From: DATAJX01 sp964601735
GTDB lineage: Bacteria > Pseudomonadota > Alphaproteobacteria > UBA2136 > UBA6156
Assembly: GCA_964601735.1 (NCBI GenBank)
Contig: CAZROO010000018.1
Coordinates: 1 to 23,656, forward strand
Length of the DNA stretch: 23,656 bases
Direction: 5' to 3'
Positions within the stretch are counted from its first letter, which is position 1, and the number at the start of each line of letters is the position of its first letter. A program made the translations under genes and the position numbers. This document shows positions 6,622-13,277 of the stretch, piece after piece. The notes under the pieces were generated by a model, which worked only from the letters and a program-made list of their open reading frames with translations, had not been told where the DNA came from and made no database searches.

Positions 6622-7078
6622 AGCTGAAAGGATTGAAGTCGTTCAGGATACCGCCGGTATCCTGCGGCGTAAACGTCGGGCCGTGCTGCATGTACGGGCG
6701 GTAGGCGGCAATCGCCTGCTGGCCGATGCCGAGGATGCTGCCGCGCTGGGCATCGACTAACACCATAGTGAAAGGCTGCTCGGTGGGCATGTTGCGGCAC
6801 AGTTCGTGGCCGGTGCGGTAATACCAGATTTCGACGCTGCTCTGGCCGCCCTGCAGCAGAATGCGCTCTTTCTCCTGCGGGTCGGGCAGCACGCTGACGG
6901 GCTGGCCCGGGCTGGCGCTTTGCAGCGCATACATATTGGAACTGGCCAGCGGCACGATATCGGCCGGGCACGCGCCGGGGCCGTTCATGCCCTTCATGGC
7001 CAGAGTGGTAAGGCAGCCCGAAAGCAGCGGCGCGGTGGCCAGGACAATGCAGACAACAAGGGCGCGTGCGGTTTTCAC
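6620..7078 (-). CDS. Lipoprotein related to the neighbouring gmk-linked lipoprotein
   Basis: The 152-residue protein has a lipoprotein signal peptide ending in the lipobox LLSGC, with lipidated C22. The start is GTG at 7078, because an in-frame stop lies three codons upstream and no ATG gives a signal peptide. Residues 58-120 contain VEIWYYRTGHELCR and RGSILGIGQ. These align by eye with residues 74-134 of the lipoprotein encoded at 7829-8596 (IEVLFYHTASTVCR, NGRLLGYGQ). The spacing is like that of the small alpha/beta domain of BamE/SmpA-type lipoproteins, but that is an inference. Both proteins keep a cysteine in the same place. It is probably attached to the periplasmic face of the outer membrane. 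Confidence 0.8.
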   Translation of the reverse strand: MKTARALVVCIVLATAPLLSGCLTTLAMKGMNGPGACPADIVPLASSNMYALQSASPGQPVSVLPDPQEKERILLQGGQSSVEIWYYRTGHELCRNMPTEQPFTMVLVDAQRGSILGIGQQAIAAYRPYMQHGPTFTPQDTGGILNDFNPFS

Positions 7079-7120
7079 GTCTTTTTATGAACAACCGTCA
7101 AAGAACCGGCTGACAGACAC

Positions 7121-7183
7121 TTACGCGAGGGCAAAAACCGCGCCCGCCAGAGCAGTCATTAAACCAATGGCTATGCGTAACAT
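7121..7183 (-). CDS. Possible 20-residue hydrophobic peptide
   Basis: ATG at 7183 opens a 20-codon frame, MLRIAIGLMTALAGAVFALA, ending at TAA. It is a complete hydrophobic segment with one arginine, in the space between the hypothetical gene at 7310 and the lipoprotein at 7078. The ribosome binding site is weak and the length is too short to judge coding character. It lies after a strong terminator, so it would need its own promoter. Confidence 0.2.
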   Translation of the reverse strand: MLRIAIGLMTALAGAVFALA

Positions 7184-7264
7184 GGTGGCAGCCTGCGCCC
7201 GGCAAAGAGTGACGGTCAATTGGCCATTGGCAGGCTGGCCACAGGTAGTGTGGTTTGTAAGTAA

Positions 7265-7297
7265 CAAAAAACCGCCGCGCTTTTTGGCGCGGCGGTT
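7265..7297 (-). terminator. Rho-independent terminator
   Basis: On the minus strand an 11-bp perfect stem (AACCGCCGCGC / GCGCGGCGGTT, 7287-7297 and 7270-7280) is followed directly by a run of T (7265-7269 as A on the plus strand). It ends the transcript that carries the hypothetical gene at 7310-7765 and probably the longer fab-mltG-gmk-lipoprotein run upstream. Confidence 0.9.
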
Positions 7298-7309
7298 GGG
7301 TTCATAGCC

Positions 7310-7765
7310 CTAGATTTCAGGCAAATGATGAAATCCGACTTCTGGCTCATGCTGTTTGATGCTGGAACCAAACCAGCCCGGATACTGCTGGTTATGCCCC
7401 CACGGTACGTAAACGCTAATATCAGCCTCCAGGCCGATATCGGCAAAGGCCTTGCGGATAGTTTCGAGCCGTTGCAGCAACGGCCGCAGATAAGTAGCGA
7501 CATCCCACGGATACTGGACCGTTGAAGGCTCCGGCATATCGGTTACCGAGACACGGAAGAAGTCGTCGCCGTACTCGTACCGGCTGACCGGGTCGGGCGA
7601 AAGTGCCAGTTGGGCATTGATTCCCGTCGGCAAGCGGCCCAACACGGCATTGAGTTTCCGCTCCATTTCGTCATGGGCCACAGGGTAGAGCGGCGGTAGC
7701 TGATCGGGCATATGAACGGCCATTTCGGCTTCGACCCGTAAAGTGACAGGCGTGGTATAGGCCAT
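7310..7765 (-). CDS. Hypothetical cytoplasmic protein, 151 residues
   Basis: The protein starts MAYTTPVTLRVEAEMAV and has no signal peptide or membrane segment. It is mixed alpha/beta in character, with conserved-looking aromatic stretches (YEYGDDFFRVSVTD, QYPWDVATYLRPLL, VYVPWGHNQQYPGWF). The ATG at 7765 is preceded by AGGGAG at a good distance, which supports the start. It lies 63 bases after the lipoprotein gene on the same strand, and a strong terminator follows the stop. No family recognised. Confidence 0.7.
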   Translation of the reverse strand: MAYTTPVTLRVEAEMAVHMPDQLPPLYPVAHDEMERKLNAVLGRLPTGINAQLALSPDPVSRYEYGDDFFRVSVTDMPEPSTVQYPWDVATYLRPLLQRLETIRKAFADIGLEADISVYVPWGHNQQYPGWFGSSIKQHEPEVGFHHLPEI

Positions 7766-7828
7766 GAAAGGCTCCCTAAAAGAGTGAAGGTTCCTCTCAG
7801 ATAGGCGCCAGACGGGCCGTTTGCAAGC

Positions 7829-8596
7829 CTATTGGCCGCGCGGTGCTACGTTGGCCGGCAGCGGCTCACCGCGGCCGACTTCGTTGTTGCCGTCGCCTGC
7901 CACCGGGCCGGTATTTTGCAGCACGAGGTCGCTGGGTTCCTGCGGCAGGTCTTCCTCCCCCATATTCATGGCAGGCCGGGGGCTGGTGGGCACCGTGGTA
8001 TTGCGCGGCGGGATGGTTTTGCCGCGACTCAGGGCTTCCACCCGGGGCTTGGAGCCCGGCAGGTCTTCGGTCATGGTGCGCGGCGGCGCGTGGGTGACGG
8101 GGTTTTCAATCGCGTTCTGCTGCTGCCAGGCGGTGGGCGCGGTGGAGCGCACCGGCGCGCGCAGGTTGGGCACCACGAAGTCGTGATAGTAATTTTGCCC
8201 GTAGCCCAGCAAGCGGCCGTTCTGGAACACGAACGGCAGCAGGCTGGCGTCGATGTCCGGGCGGCGGCACACCGTGCTGGCGGTGTGGTAGAACAGCACC
8301 TCGATGCTGTTGCCGTCGGAGAGCAGAAAGCTCTCCGCCCGCGCCGGGTTGCCGATGACCGCGGTGACGGAAAGCTTGTCCATGCCAAGGCTCACCCGCG
8401 CCAGGTTGCTTTGCAGCCAGCGCGCCTGCTGCACCATGGTCGGCGGGCAACTGCTGACCACCTTCACGCCCTGCAAATGCGGCGGCGGGGCGTATTGCGG
8501 CGCAGACGAGCAGGATGCCAGGTAACAGGCAACAGGCAACAGGAAAGAAAGGCCAAACTTGCCCCCTTTTATTCTGTAATCCTGTAACCCTGTCAT
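7829..8596 (-). CDS. Lipoprotein with BamE-like domain and disordered tail; repeat-encoded signal peptide
   Basis: The 255-residue protein starts at ATG 8596, overlapping the gmk stop as ATGA; a longer open frame upstream is gmk read in another frame. The lipobox is YLASC with lipidated C29. Residues 66-135 (VSLGMDKLSVTAVIGNP, IEVLFYHT, NGRLLGYGQ) resemble the start and strand pattern of BamE/SmpA-type domains, and match the lipoprotein at 6620-7078. From about residue 145 the chain is Pro/Thr/Asn-rich and probably disordered. Residues 18-29, the hydrophobic core and lipobox, are encoded by CCTGTNN heptad repeats, and so are roughly the first eight codons. The signal sequence therefore appears to be built from a repeat. 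The role is unknown; outer membrane location is inferred. Confidence 0.8.
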   Translation of the reverse strand: MTGLQDYRIKGGKFGLSFLLPVACYLASCSSAPQYAPPPHLQGVKVVSSCPPTMVQQARWLQSNLARVSLGMDKLSVTAVIGNPARAESFLLSDGNSIEVLFYHTASTVCRRPDIDASLLPFVFQNGRLLGYGQNYYHDFVVPNLRAPVRSTAPTAWQQQNAIENPVTHAPPRTMTEDLPGSKPRVEALSRGKTIPPRNTTVPTSPRPAMNMGEEDLPQEPSDLVLQNTGPVAGDGNNEVGRGEPLPANVAPRGQ

Positions 8597-8614
8597 CCTG
8601 CCGCCTGTTGCCTG
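8511..8614. repeat. Heptad repeat pair (CCTGTNN) spanning the gmk/lipoprotein junction
   Basis: Bases 8511-8544 hold units in reverse orientation (AACAGGC repeated, ending AACAGGA). Bases 8574-8614 hold units in forward orientation (CCTGTAA, CCCTGTCA, CCTGTTG, CCTGG). The two blocks are inverted relative to each other, as in pdhC. Between them lies GGCCAAACTTGCCCCCTTTT, which resembles the stem next to the third locus at 11679-11699. The block covers the gmk stop and the lipoprotein start. Confidence 0.75.
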
Positions 8615-9243
8615 GCTTCGCGTTCCTTGAGAATAATTTTGGCGAGTTCCGCCACGGTATGGTCGAGCACGTCGTTGATGAGCACCACGTCGTAATCGGC
8701 GTAGCTGCTGCCACGCACGTCGCGGCTGTGCTGGAACGTCCACTTGGGATCGTGCAGATGGTCGAGGTCTTCGCCCATTTCCACAAAACGGCGGCGGCCC
8801 TCGTCGGCCAGTGCCGGGTTACGGCCGGTTAGGCGCTGTTCCAGCCGCTCGCGGCTGGGCGGCAGCATCAGCACGCGGAAATGCCGCTCGGGAATCCTCT
8901 TGTAAATCTGCTCGACACCGGAATAGGTCAGGTCGGAAATCACGTCGAAGCCGTCGGCGAAATAGCCGTCAACGACGCTGCGCAACGTGCCGTAGGCGTG
9001 GCCGCTCCAGTTGTTCTTTTCGGTCTCCAGGAACTCACCCCGGGCCTCGGCGGCCATGAACTGCTCCTTGCTCATGAAGTGGTAGCTTACCTTGTCCACC
9101 TCACCCGGCCGGGGCTCGCGAGTGGTAGCGGTGGCAAAGCGCTTCACTTGCGGGTCTTGCTCGGTGAGCGCGGCAATCACCGCGTCCTTGCCCGTGCCGC
9201 TGGGGCCGGTGACGGTGATGAGCATGGGGGATGTCTTTTTCAT
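8593..9243 (-). CDS. gmk: Guanylate kinase
   Basis: Guanylate kinase phosphorylates GMP to GDP with ATP in the cytoplasm. The 216-residue protein has the P-loop GPSGTGKD (13-20), then the GMP-binding stretch TTREPRPGEVD (40-50) and YHF (54-56). LPPSRERLEQRLTGR follows in the lid and C-terminal half. Its ATG overlaps the mltG stop as ATGA, and its own stop overlaps the next start as ATGA. The last six residues, RQQAAG, are encoded by the heptad repeat block, so the C-terminus has probably been rewritten by the repeat. The yicC-type gene that often lies beside gmk in alphaproteobacteria is absent here. Confidence 0.95.
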   Translation of the reverse strand: MKKTSPMLITVTGPSGTGKDAVIAALTEQDPQVKRFATATTREPRPGEVDKVSYHFMSKEQFMAAEARGEFLETEKNNWSGHAYGTLRSVVDGYFADGFDVISDLTYSGVEQIYKRIPERHFRVLMLPPSRERLEQRLTGRNPALADEGRRRFVEMGEDLDHLHDPKWTFQHSRDVRGSSYADYDVVLINDVLDHTVAELAKIILKEREARQQAAG

Positions 9244-10220
9244 TTCGCTTTCGCCTTTTTGGTTGGGGTAGTGGCCTTCACCAGTCTGGCGACGTTTTTT
9301 TGATGCTCTTCGTAGGTGTCGGAAAAGATATGCGCGGTGCGGCTGGGGTCGGCCACGAAAAACAGCGCCGTGGTGCTGACCGGATTGGCCGCAGCCAGCA
9401 GCGCGGCCCGGCCCGGGTTACAGATGGGCGTGGGCGGCAGGCCGTCGTTTTTATAGGTATTGAAGGGGTTGTCATCGCCCAGGTCTTTGCGCTGGATGTT
9501 GCCCTTGTAACTTTCCATACCATAAATCACCGTCGGGTCGCTTTGCAGGCGCATGCGCTTGCGCAAGCGGCCCACGAACACCCCAGCCACTTGCGGCATT
9601 TCAGCATTGCTGGCCGCTTCCTTCTGCACGATGCTGGCCATCGTCAGCAGGTCGTCGGCGCTGTTGTAGGGCAGGCCCGCGTCGCGTTTTTCCCACGCCG
9701 CGTCCAGTTCGGCTTTCATCCGCTTGGCCATTTCGTTCAGCAGCTTCTGGCGGCTGGTGTTGAGGTGGAAATCGTAGGTATCGGGGAACAGTTCACCCTC
9801 GCCCGGGCGCTTGGTAATGGTGCCGGAAAGCGCGGTGGTGGCGCTCACCACGTCGATAATCTGGCGGGTGGTGAAGCCTTCGGGGATGGTGACCTGGTGC
9901 GGCGTGCTCTGTCCGCTGGCGATTTTGTCAATCACCTGGCGCAAGCTGCTGTGCGCCTCGAAGGTATAATCGCCCGCCTGCATTTTACCGGCCACGCCCA
10001 GTTGGCGCACCGCCAGCTTGAAGGCGGTGGCGTTGTGGATGACACCGGATTTTTCCAGCAGCGCAGCCATGCGGCTGGGCCCGGTGCCCAGCTCGATGTT
10101 CACTTCGGCATTGGCTTGCAGCGGCCCGGCGGCGTCCAGCGTGGTTTGCCACGCGCTGAGGCCCAGGCCCACGATAAGGGCCAAAAGCCCGACCAGCATG
10201 GCGGTGGTTTTCAAATTCAA
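9240..10220 (-). CDS. mltG: Endolytic murein transglycosylase MltG
   Basis: MltG is an inner-membrane lytic transglycosylase that cuts nascent glycan strands and limits their length. With the TTG start at 10220 the protein has 326 residues. It has a short basic start (MNLKTTAM), a membrane anchor at about 8-24, a LysM-like region, and the YceG core with LFPDTY (144-149), ASIVQKE (195-201) and LQSDPTVIYG (225-234). The usual EKE of the catalytic motif reads QKE, and its second glutamate is kept. TTG 10220 was chosen because GGGGAG lies nine bases before it; ATG 10199 would shorten the basic start, and TTG 10286 lacks a site. It is the fourth gene after acpP-fabF in a conserved order. Confidence 0.92.
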   Translation of the reverse strand: MNLKTTAMLVGLLALIVGLGLSAWQTTLDAAGPLQANAEVNIELGTGPSRMAALLEKSGVIHNATAFKLAVRQLGVAGKMQAGDYTFEAHSSLRQVIDKIASGQSTPHQVTIPEGFTTRQIIDVVSATTALSGTITKRPGEGELFPDTYDFHLNTSRQKLLNEMAKRMKAELDAAWEKRDAGLPYNSADDLLTMASIVQKEAASNAEMPQVAGVFVGRLRKRMRLQSDPTVIYGMESYKGNIQRKDLGDDNPFNTYKNDGLPPTPICNPGRAALLAAANPVSTTALFFVADPSRTAHIFSDTYEEHQKNVARLVKATTPTKKAKAK

Positions 10221-10321
10221 CTTGTTCTTCTCCCCGGAGGGGAGTGTGCCCGCCCTGCCTCGTGTGGGCAAGGCGACGGCAAACAAGGTTGCTTACGCTT
10301 GGGTCAACACAAGCGCCTCCC

Positions 10322-10397
10322 TGTCATCCCGACGAAGGTTTTGAATGCGCTCGGGCGCATGCCATTATCGTGGATGCCACCCTTCGCTGGCATGACA
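10322..10397. repeat. Palindromic intergenic element between fabF and mltG
   Basis: TGTCATCCCGACGAAGG (10322-10338) is nearly the reverse complement of CCTTCGCTGGCATGACA (10381-10397), with three mismatches in 17. A perfect inner hairpin ATGCGC-TCGG-GCGCAT lies at 10345-10360. The element fills most of the 187-base gap before mltG. It is of the GTCATxCC...GAAGG kind, common as dispersed bacterial palindromes, and is related in style to the copies at 13137-13267. Confidence 0.6.
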
Positions 10398-10407
10398 CCG
10401 AGAAGAA

Positions 10408-11652
10408 TTACGCGGTGGTTAGAACCAACGCCGCATTGGTGCCGCCGAAGCCGAAGGAGTTGCTCAGGCACGCCTTAAGCTGCGGCGCAGCCGCCACCGT
10501 GGTGATGTGCGCCACAACATCGCAGGACGGGTCGAGGTTGGCGAGATTCAAGGTCGCGGGCAGTTGTTTGGCCAGAAGGGCCTGTGCGCAGAAGGCGGCT
10601 TCCAGCGCGCCCGCCGCACCCAGCAGGTGACCGGTGGCGCTTTTGGTGCTGCTCACCGGCGTATGGCTGCCGACCACGGCGGCGATGCCCTTGGCTTCGA
10701 CCTCGTCGCCAGCCGGGGTGCTGGTGGCGTGGGCGTTGACGTAGCCGATATCACCCCCGCCGAGGCCCGCATCTTCCAGCGCCAGCCTCATGGCGCGCTG
10801 GGCGCCCTCGCCGCTCGGCGCGGTCAGGTGGTAGGCGTCGGCGGTTTGGCCGAACCCGGCCAGCCTGCCCAGAATCTTCGCGCCACGCGCCCGGGCATGC
10901 TCGGCGCTTTCCAGAATCAGCACCGCCGCCCCCTCACCCATCACAAAGCCGTCGCGGTCGGCATTGAACGGGCGGCTGGCGGTTTCCGGCGCATCGTTGA
11001 AAGCGGTGCTGAGTGCGCGCATCGCCGCAAAGCCGCCCAGCGCGCTGGCGGTTACCGCCGCTTCGGCGCCGCCGGCGATAACCACGTCGGCCTCGCCCCA
11101 CTCGATAAGCCGTTTGCCCCAACCCAGCGCGTGGGCCGAGGTGGCACAGGCAGAAACCGGGCACACGTTGGCACCCTGCGCGCCGTACATCATCGAAATC
11201 TGCCCGGCCAGAAGGTTGGGCAGCATGGCGGGAATGAAGAACGGAGAAATCCGGCGCGGCCCCTGTTCTTTGAGCGTGGCGACGGTGCTCTCGGTGCTGT
11301 CGAGCCCGCCGATGCCGGTACCCACGATGGTGGCCACGCGGTTGCGGGTAGCGGCATCCATCTCTTTCAAATTAAGCAGATTAGCTTGCGTCATAGCCTC
11401 GCGCGCGGCAGCAAGGCCGAGCTGGATGAAGCGGTCGGCACGCTTGAGGTCCTTCGGTTGCAGGCCGGTGGCTTCGGGGTCGAAATTCTTTACTTCTCCC
11501 GCAACCTGGGCGGAAAACGGCGTGGCATCGAACCGCGTGATGCGGGCGATGCCGCTTTGCCCGGCGAGCAGGGCGTCCCAGCTTTGCTTGAGGGTGAGGC
11601 CCAGCGGCGAAACCACGCCCAGGCCGGTAATGACGACGTCACGTTTTTGCAT
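10408..11652 (-). CDS. fabF: 3-oxoacyl-[acyl-carrier-protein] synthase II
   Basis: FabF condenses malonyl-ACP with a growing acyl-ACP in type II fatty acid synthesis. The 414-residue protein is full length. The catalytic triad is visible: C169 in VSACATSAH, H308 in NAHATSTPAGD, and H342 in KSATGHLLGAAG. GFGGTNAALV forms the C-terminal active-site loop. It follows acpP after an 80-base gap containing a terminator-like hairpin, so it may be expressed at a lower level than acpP. It precedes mltG. Confidence 0.96.
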   Translation of the reverse strand: MQKRDVVITGLGVVSPLGLTLKQSWDALLAGQSGIARITRFDATPFSAQVAGEVKNFDPEATGLQPKDLKRADRFIQLGLAAAREAMTQANLLNLKEMDAATRNRVATIVGTGIGGLDSTESTVATLKEQGPRRISPFFIPAMLPNLLAGQISMMYGAQGANVCPVSACATSAHALGWGKRLIEWGEADVVIAGGAEAAVTASALGGFAAMRALSTAFNDAPETASRPFNADRDGFVMGEGAAVLILESAEHARARGAKILGRLAGFGQTADAYHLTAPSGEGAQRAMRLALEDAGLGGGDIGYVNAHATSTPAGDEVEAKGIAAVVGSHTPVSSTKSATGHLLGAAGALEAAFCAQALLAKQLPATLNLANLDPSCDVVAHITTVAAAPQLKACLSNSFGFGGTNAALVLTTA

Positions 11653-11670
11653 GGCGGCCTTGTAGCATAA

Positions 11671-11699
11671 AAAGCAAAAGGGGCCAAAGGCCCCCTTTT
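11671..11699 (-). terminator. Terminator-like hairpin between acpP and fabF
   Basis: On the minus strand AAAAGGGGGCC-TTT-GGCCCCTTTT forms a stem with one bulged base, followed by GCTTTTT. It lies after acpP and before fabF, a position where partial termination would give more acpP than fabF transcript. That matches the high demand for acyl carrier protein, but the effect is inferred. Confidence 0.65.
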
Positions 11700-11731
11700 C
11701 CTGTCACCAGAAACCTGTGACCTGTGTAATC
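11699..11731. repeat. Third heptad repeat block, between acpP and fabF
   Basis: CCTGTCA, CCAGAAA, CCTGTGA and CCTGTGT occur in succession directly after the hairpin at 11671-11699, ending two bases before the acpP stop codon. The unit matches those in pdhC and at the gmk junction. Only one orientation is present. Here it is not translated. Confidence 0.6.
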
Positions 11732-11732
11732 C

Positions 11733-11972
11733 TTAGTGTCCGGTGGCCTTCTGGATGTACTCGATGGCGGCCTTGACCGTGGTGATTTTTTCCGCGGCCG
11801 AATCGGGGATTTCGATGCCGAATTCCTCTTCCAGCGCCATCACCAGTTCGACGGTGTCGAGGCTGTCGGCGCCCAAATCGTCGACGAAACTGCTGCTGTC
11901 GCTCACCTTGGCGGCGTCTACGCCCAGGTTTTCTGCCACGATTTGCTTGACGCGGGTACCGATGTCTTCCAT
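11733..11972 (-). CDS. acpP: Acyl carrier protein
   Basis: AcpP carries acyl chains on a phosphopantetheine arm during fatty acid synthesis. The 79-residue acidic protein has the attachment site GADSLD with S37, followed by TVELVMALEEEFGIEIPD. The ATG at 11972 was chosen over the one at 11996 because AAAGGAG lies about six bases before it and because MEDIGTRVKQIV is the usual family start. It lies downstream of a dienelactone-hydrolase-like gene rather than directly after fabG as is usual. Confidence 0.97.
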   Translation of the reverse strand: MEDIGTRVKQIVAENLGVDAAKVSDSSSFVDDLGADSLDTVELVMALEEEFGIEIPDSAAEKITTVKAAIEYIQKATGH

Positions 11973-12043
11973 CTCAATCTCCTTTAACGGGGCCATGCAT
12001 AGCCGAAATGCCGTGGCGTAGCAAGGGCGGCCACAAAAACTGC

Positions 12044-12733
12044 CTATTTCAAATGCTTATCAAAGAACGCCAGCGTCCGTTCCAGCGCCAGCTTGGCGGC
12101 GGCCTCTTTGTACACCGGTCCGTCGTCGCGGTTGAAGCCGTGGTCGGCGTCATAGCCGTAAGCCTCGACATCGGGCGTATGTTCTTTGAGCGAGGTCATC
12201 GCGGCCTCGAACGGAATGTAACGGTCGAGCTTGGCCAAATGGGCGAGCACCGGCACCTGGGGCGCGGGCGGCTGGGCCGCCAGTTCGGCGATTCTGCCGC
12301 CGTAATAGGCCACGGCGCACTTCAGGCCCGGCAGTTGCTTGGCCGCAACAAAGCTGACCGACCCACCCCAGCAATAGCCGAGTGTCGCCACCGGCAAACC
12401 ATCCAGTTTGGCCACGCAGGCTTGCAAAAGCGCCAGCATTTGTTCGGGTTTGATGGAGGTAATAAGGGGCCGGGCAATGTCCAGGCCAGTCTGCTTTTGG
12501 CTCAGCCAGGTATAAATGCCGTCGGACTGCCAGGCGGCGTCCTCCCGCTCGGCCTGCGGCACAGCCAATTCAAGCATATCCGGTGCAATGACCGTATAGC
12601 CGAGCCCGGCAAAATGGTCGGCCATGCGACGGATGTGCGGGGTCAGGCCAAAGGCTTCATGAAGGAGGATAAGCCCCCCTTTTGGCGTGCCGTGGCCGGA
12701 AACATGCGCGCGGGCGGTGTAGAAGGTTTGCAT
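12044..12733 (-). CDS. Dienelactone hydrolase family protein
   Basis: The 229-residue alpha/beta hydrolase has a cysteine nucleophile in the family motif GYCWGG (C121). The partner residues are D170 in KLDRYIP and H198 in DADHGFN, and the conserved glutamate of the family is E26 in LLHEAFGL. Such enzymes hydrolyse lactones or esters, and carboxymethylenebutenolide is the classical substrate; many family members have unknown substrates, and no aromatic degradation genes are nearby. No signal peptide is visible. It stands between fabG and acpP, which are normally adjacent, so it looks inserted into the fatty acid cluster. It shares a 162-base divergent upstream region with the small gene at 12896. 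Confidence 0.9.
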   Translation of the reverse strand: MQTFYTARAHVSGHGTPKGGLILLHEAFGLTPHIRRMADHFAGLGYTVIAPDMLELAVPQAEREDAAWQSDGIYTWLSQKQTGLDIARPLITSIKPEQMLALLQACVAKLDGLPVATLGYCWGGSVSFVAAKQLPGLKCAVAYYGGRIAELAAQPPAPQVPVLAHLAKLDRYIPFEAAMTSLKEHTPDVEAYGYDADHGFNRDDGPVYKEAAAKLALERTLAFFDKHLK

Positions 12734-12895
12734 GGCCTTTAAAAAACACTTTTGGCCTGAAGAGGCAATAGGGGGTTTTGCTTTGTCAGGCAGCGGTTTG
12801 GGCGGCGGCTATAAAAAGGCAGCCCTAAGGCTCACCTCGACGTTTTACAGGACTGGCATGAAGCCGGTTCGCGTTGCGGTAGAGAGGATTTTGTC

Positions 12896-13081
12896 ATGAG
12901 TACCTCCCTGATTGCCGTCATTGTTCTGGCCTCATCGGTTTTTGCCTACAAAAAGGCGACGCCGCTGGGGCTGAGCTACGCCACCCAGGCGCAGGAATAC
13001 GTCGCCTTTTCCGCCTTGGCGGTGGGCGGCGTGTGTCTCCTTGCGCTGGGCAAGGTGGCAGCGGTGGCGGTTGGCATCTAG
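12896..13081 (+). CDS. Small two-helix membrane protein, 61 residues
   Basis: The protein has two hydrophobic segments, at about residues 3-17 and 38-59, joined by a short loop (YKKATPLGLSYATQAQEY). AGAGAGGA about seven bases before the ATG is a good ribosome binding site, and a strong terminator follows the stop, so it is a complete single-gene unit. It is the only plus-strand gene inside the minus-strand fab-gmk run. No family recognised. The bases between it and the dienelactone hydrolase gene (12734-12895) hold no other gene that I can support and presumably carry divergent promoters. Confidence 0.65.
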   Translation: MSTSLIAVIVLASSVFAYKKATPLGLSYATQAQEYVAFSALAVGGVCLLALGKVAAVAVGI

Positions 13082-13095
13082 CCTGCCGCAACAAG

Positions 13096-13124
13096 GCGCC
13101 GGTTCTCACGAACCGGCGCTTTTT
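13096..13124 (+). terminator. Rho-independent terminator
   Basis: A perfect 10-bp stem GCGCCGGTTC / GAACCGGCGC with a TCAC loop is followed by TTTTT. It lies 15 bases after the stop of the small membrane protein gene. Confidence 0.92.
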
Positions 13125-13136
13125 GTATTCTCTCCG

Positions 13137-13267
13137 CCCCATTCCCGCGAGCACGGGCCACAGTCGATATCGAAGCCTCAAGCCCTCATCCCGCGCGCAG
13201 GCGGGAACCCAGTACAGACCTTTAACGAAGTCTCTTTTAGATGGATTCCCGCCTTCGCGGGAATGGG
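13137..13267. repeat. Palindromic ATTCCCGC-type repeat cluster downstream of fabG
   Basis: Arms at 13184-13211 and 13242-13267 are imperfect reverse complements (CTCATCCCGCGCGCAGGCGG against CCGCCTTCGCGGGAATG). A further related arm, CCCCATTCCCGCGAGCACGGG, lies at 13137-13157. This is the familiar kind of dispersed GCGGGAATCCA palindrome of bacterial genomes. It fills the gap between the convergent fabG and small membrane protein genes. Confidence 0.65.
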
Positions 13268-13277
13268 GCGGCTGGAG

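Noticed and set aside
8597..8743. N-terminal extension of the gmk-linked lipoprotein
   Set aside because: It is gmk read in another frame; ATG 8596 gives a proper lipoprotein signal and an ATGA overlap.
9231..10478. Long plus-strand frame of 415 codons
   Set aside because: It is antisense to mltG and its upstream gap and looks like a His/Gly/Ala-rich shadow of GC-rich codon use; mltG motifs are clear on the other strand.
10507..11670. Long plus-strand frame of 387 codons
   Set aside because: It is antisense to fabF, whose active-site residues are all present.
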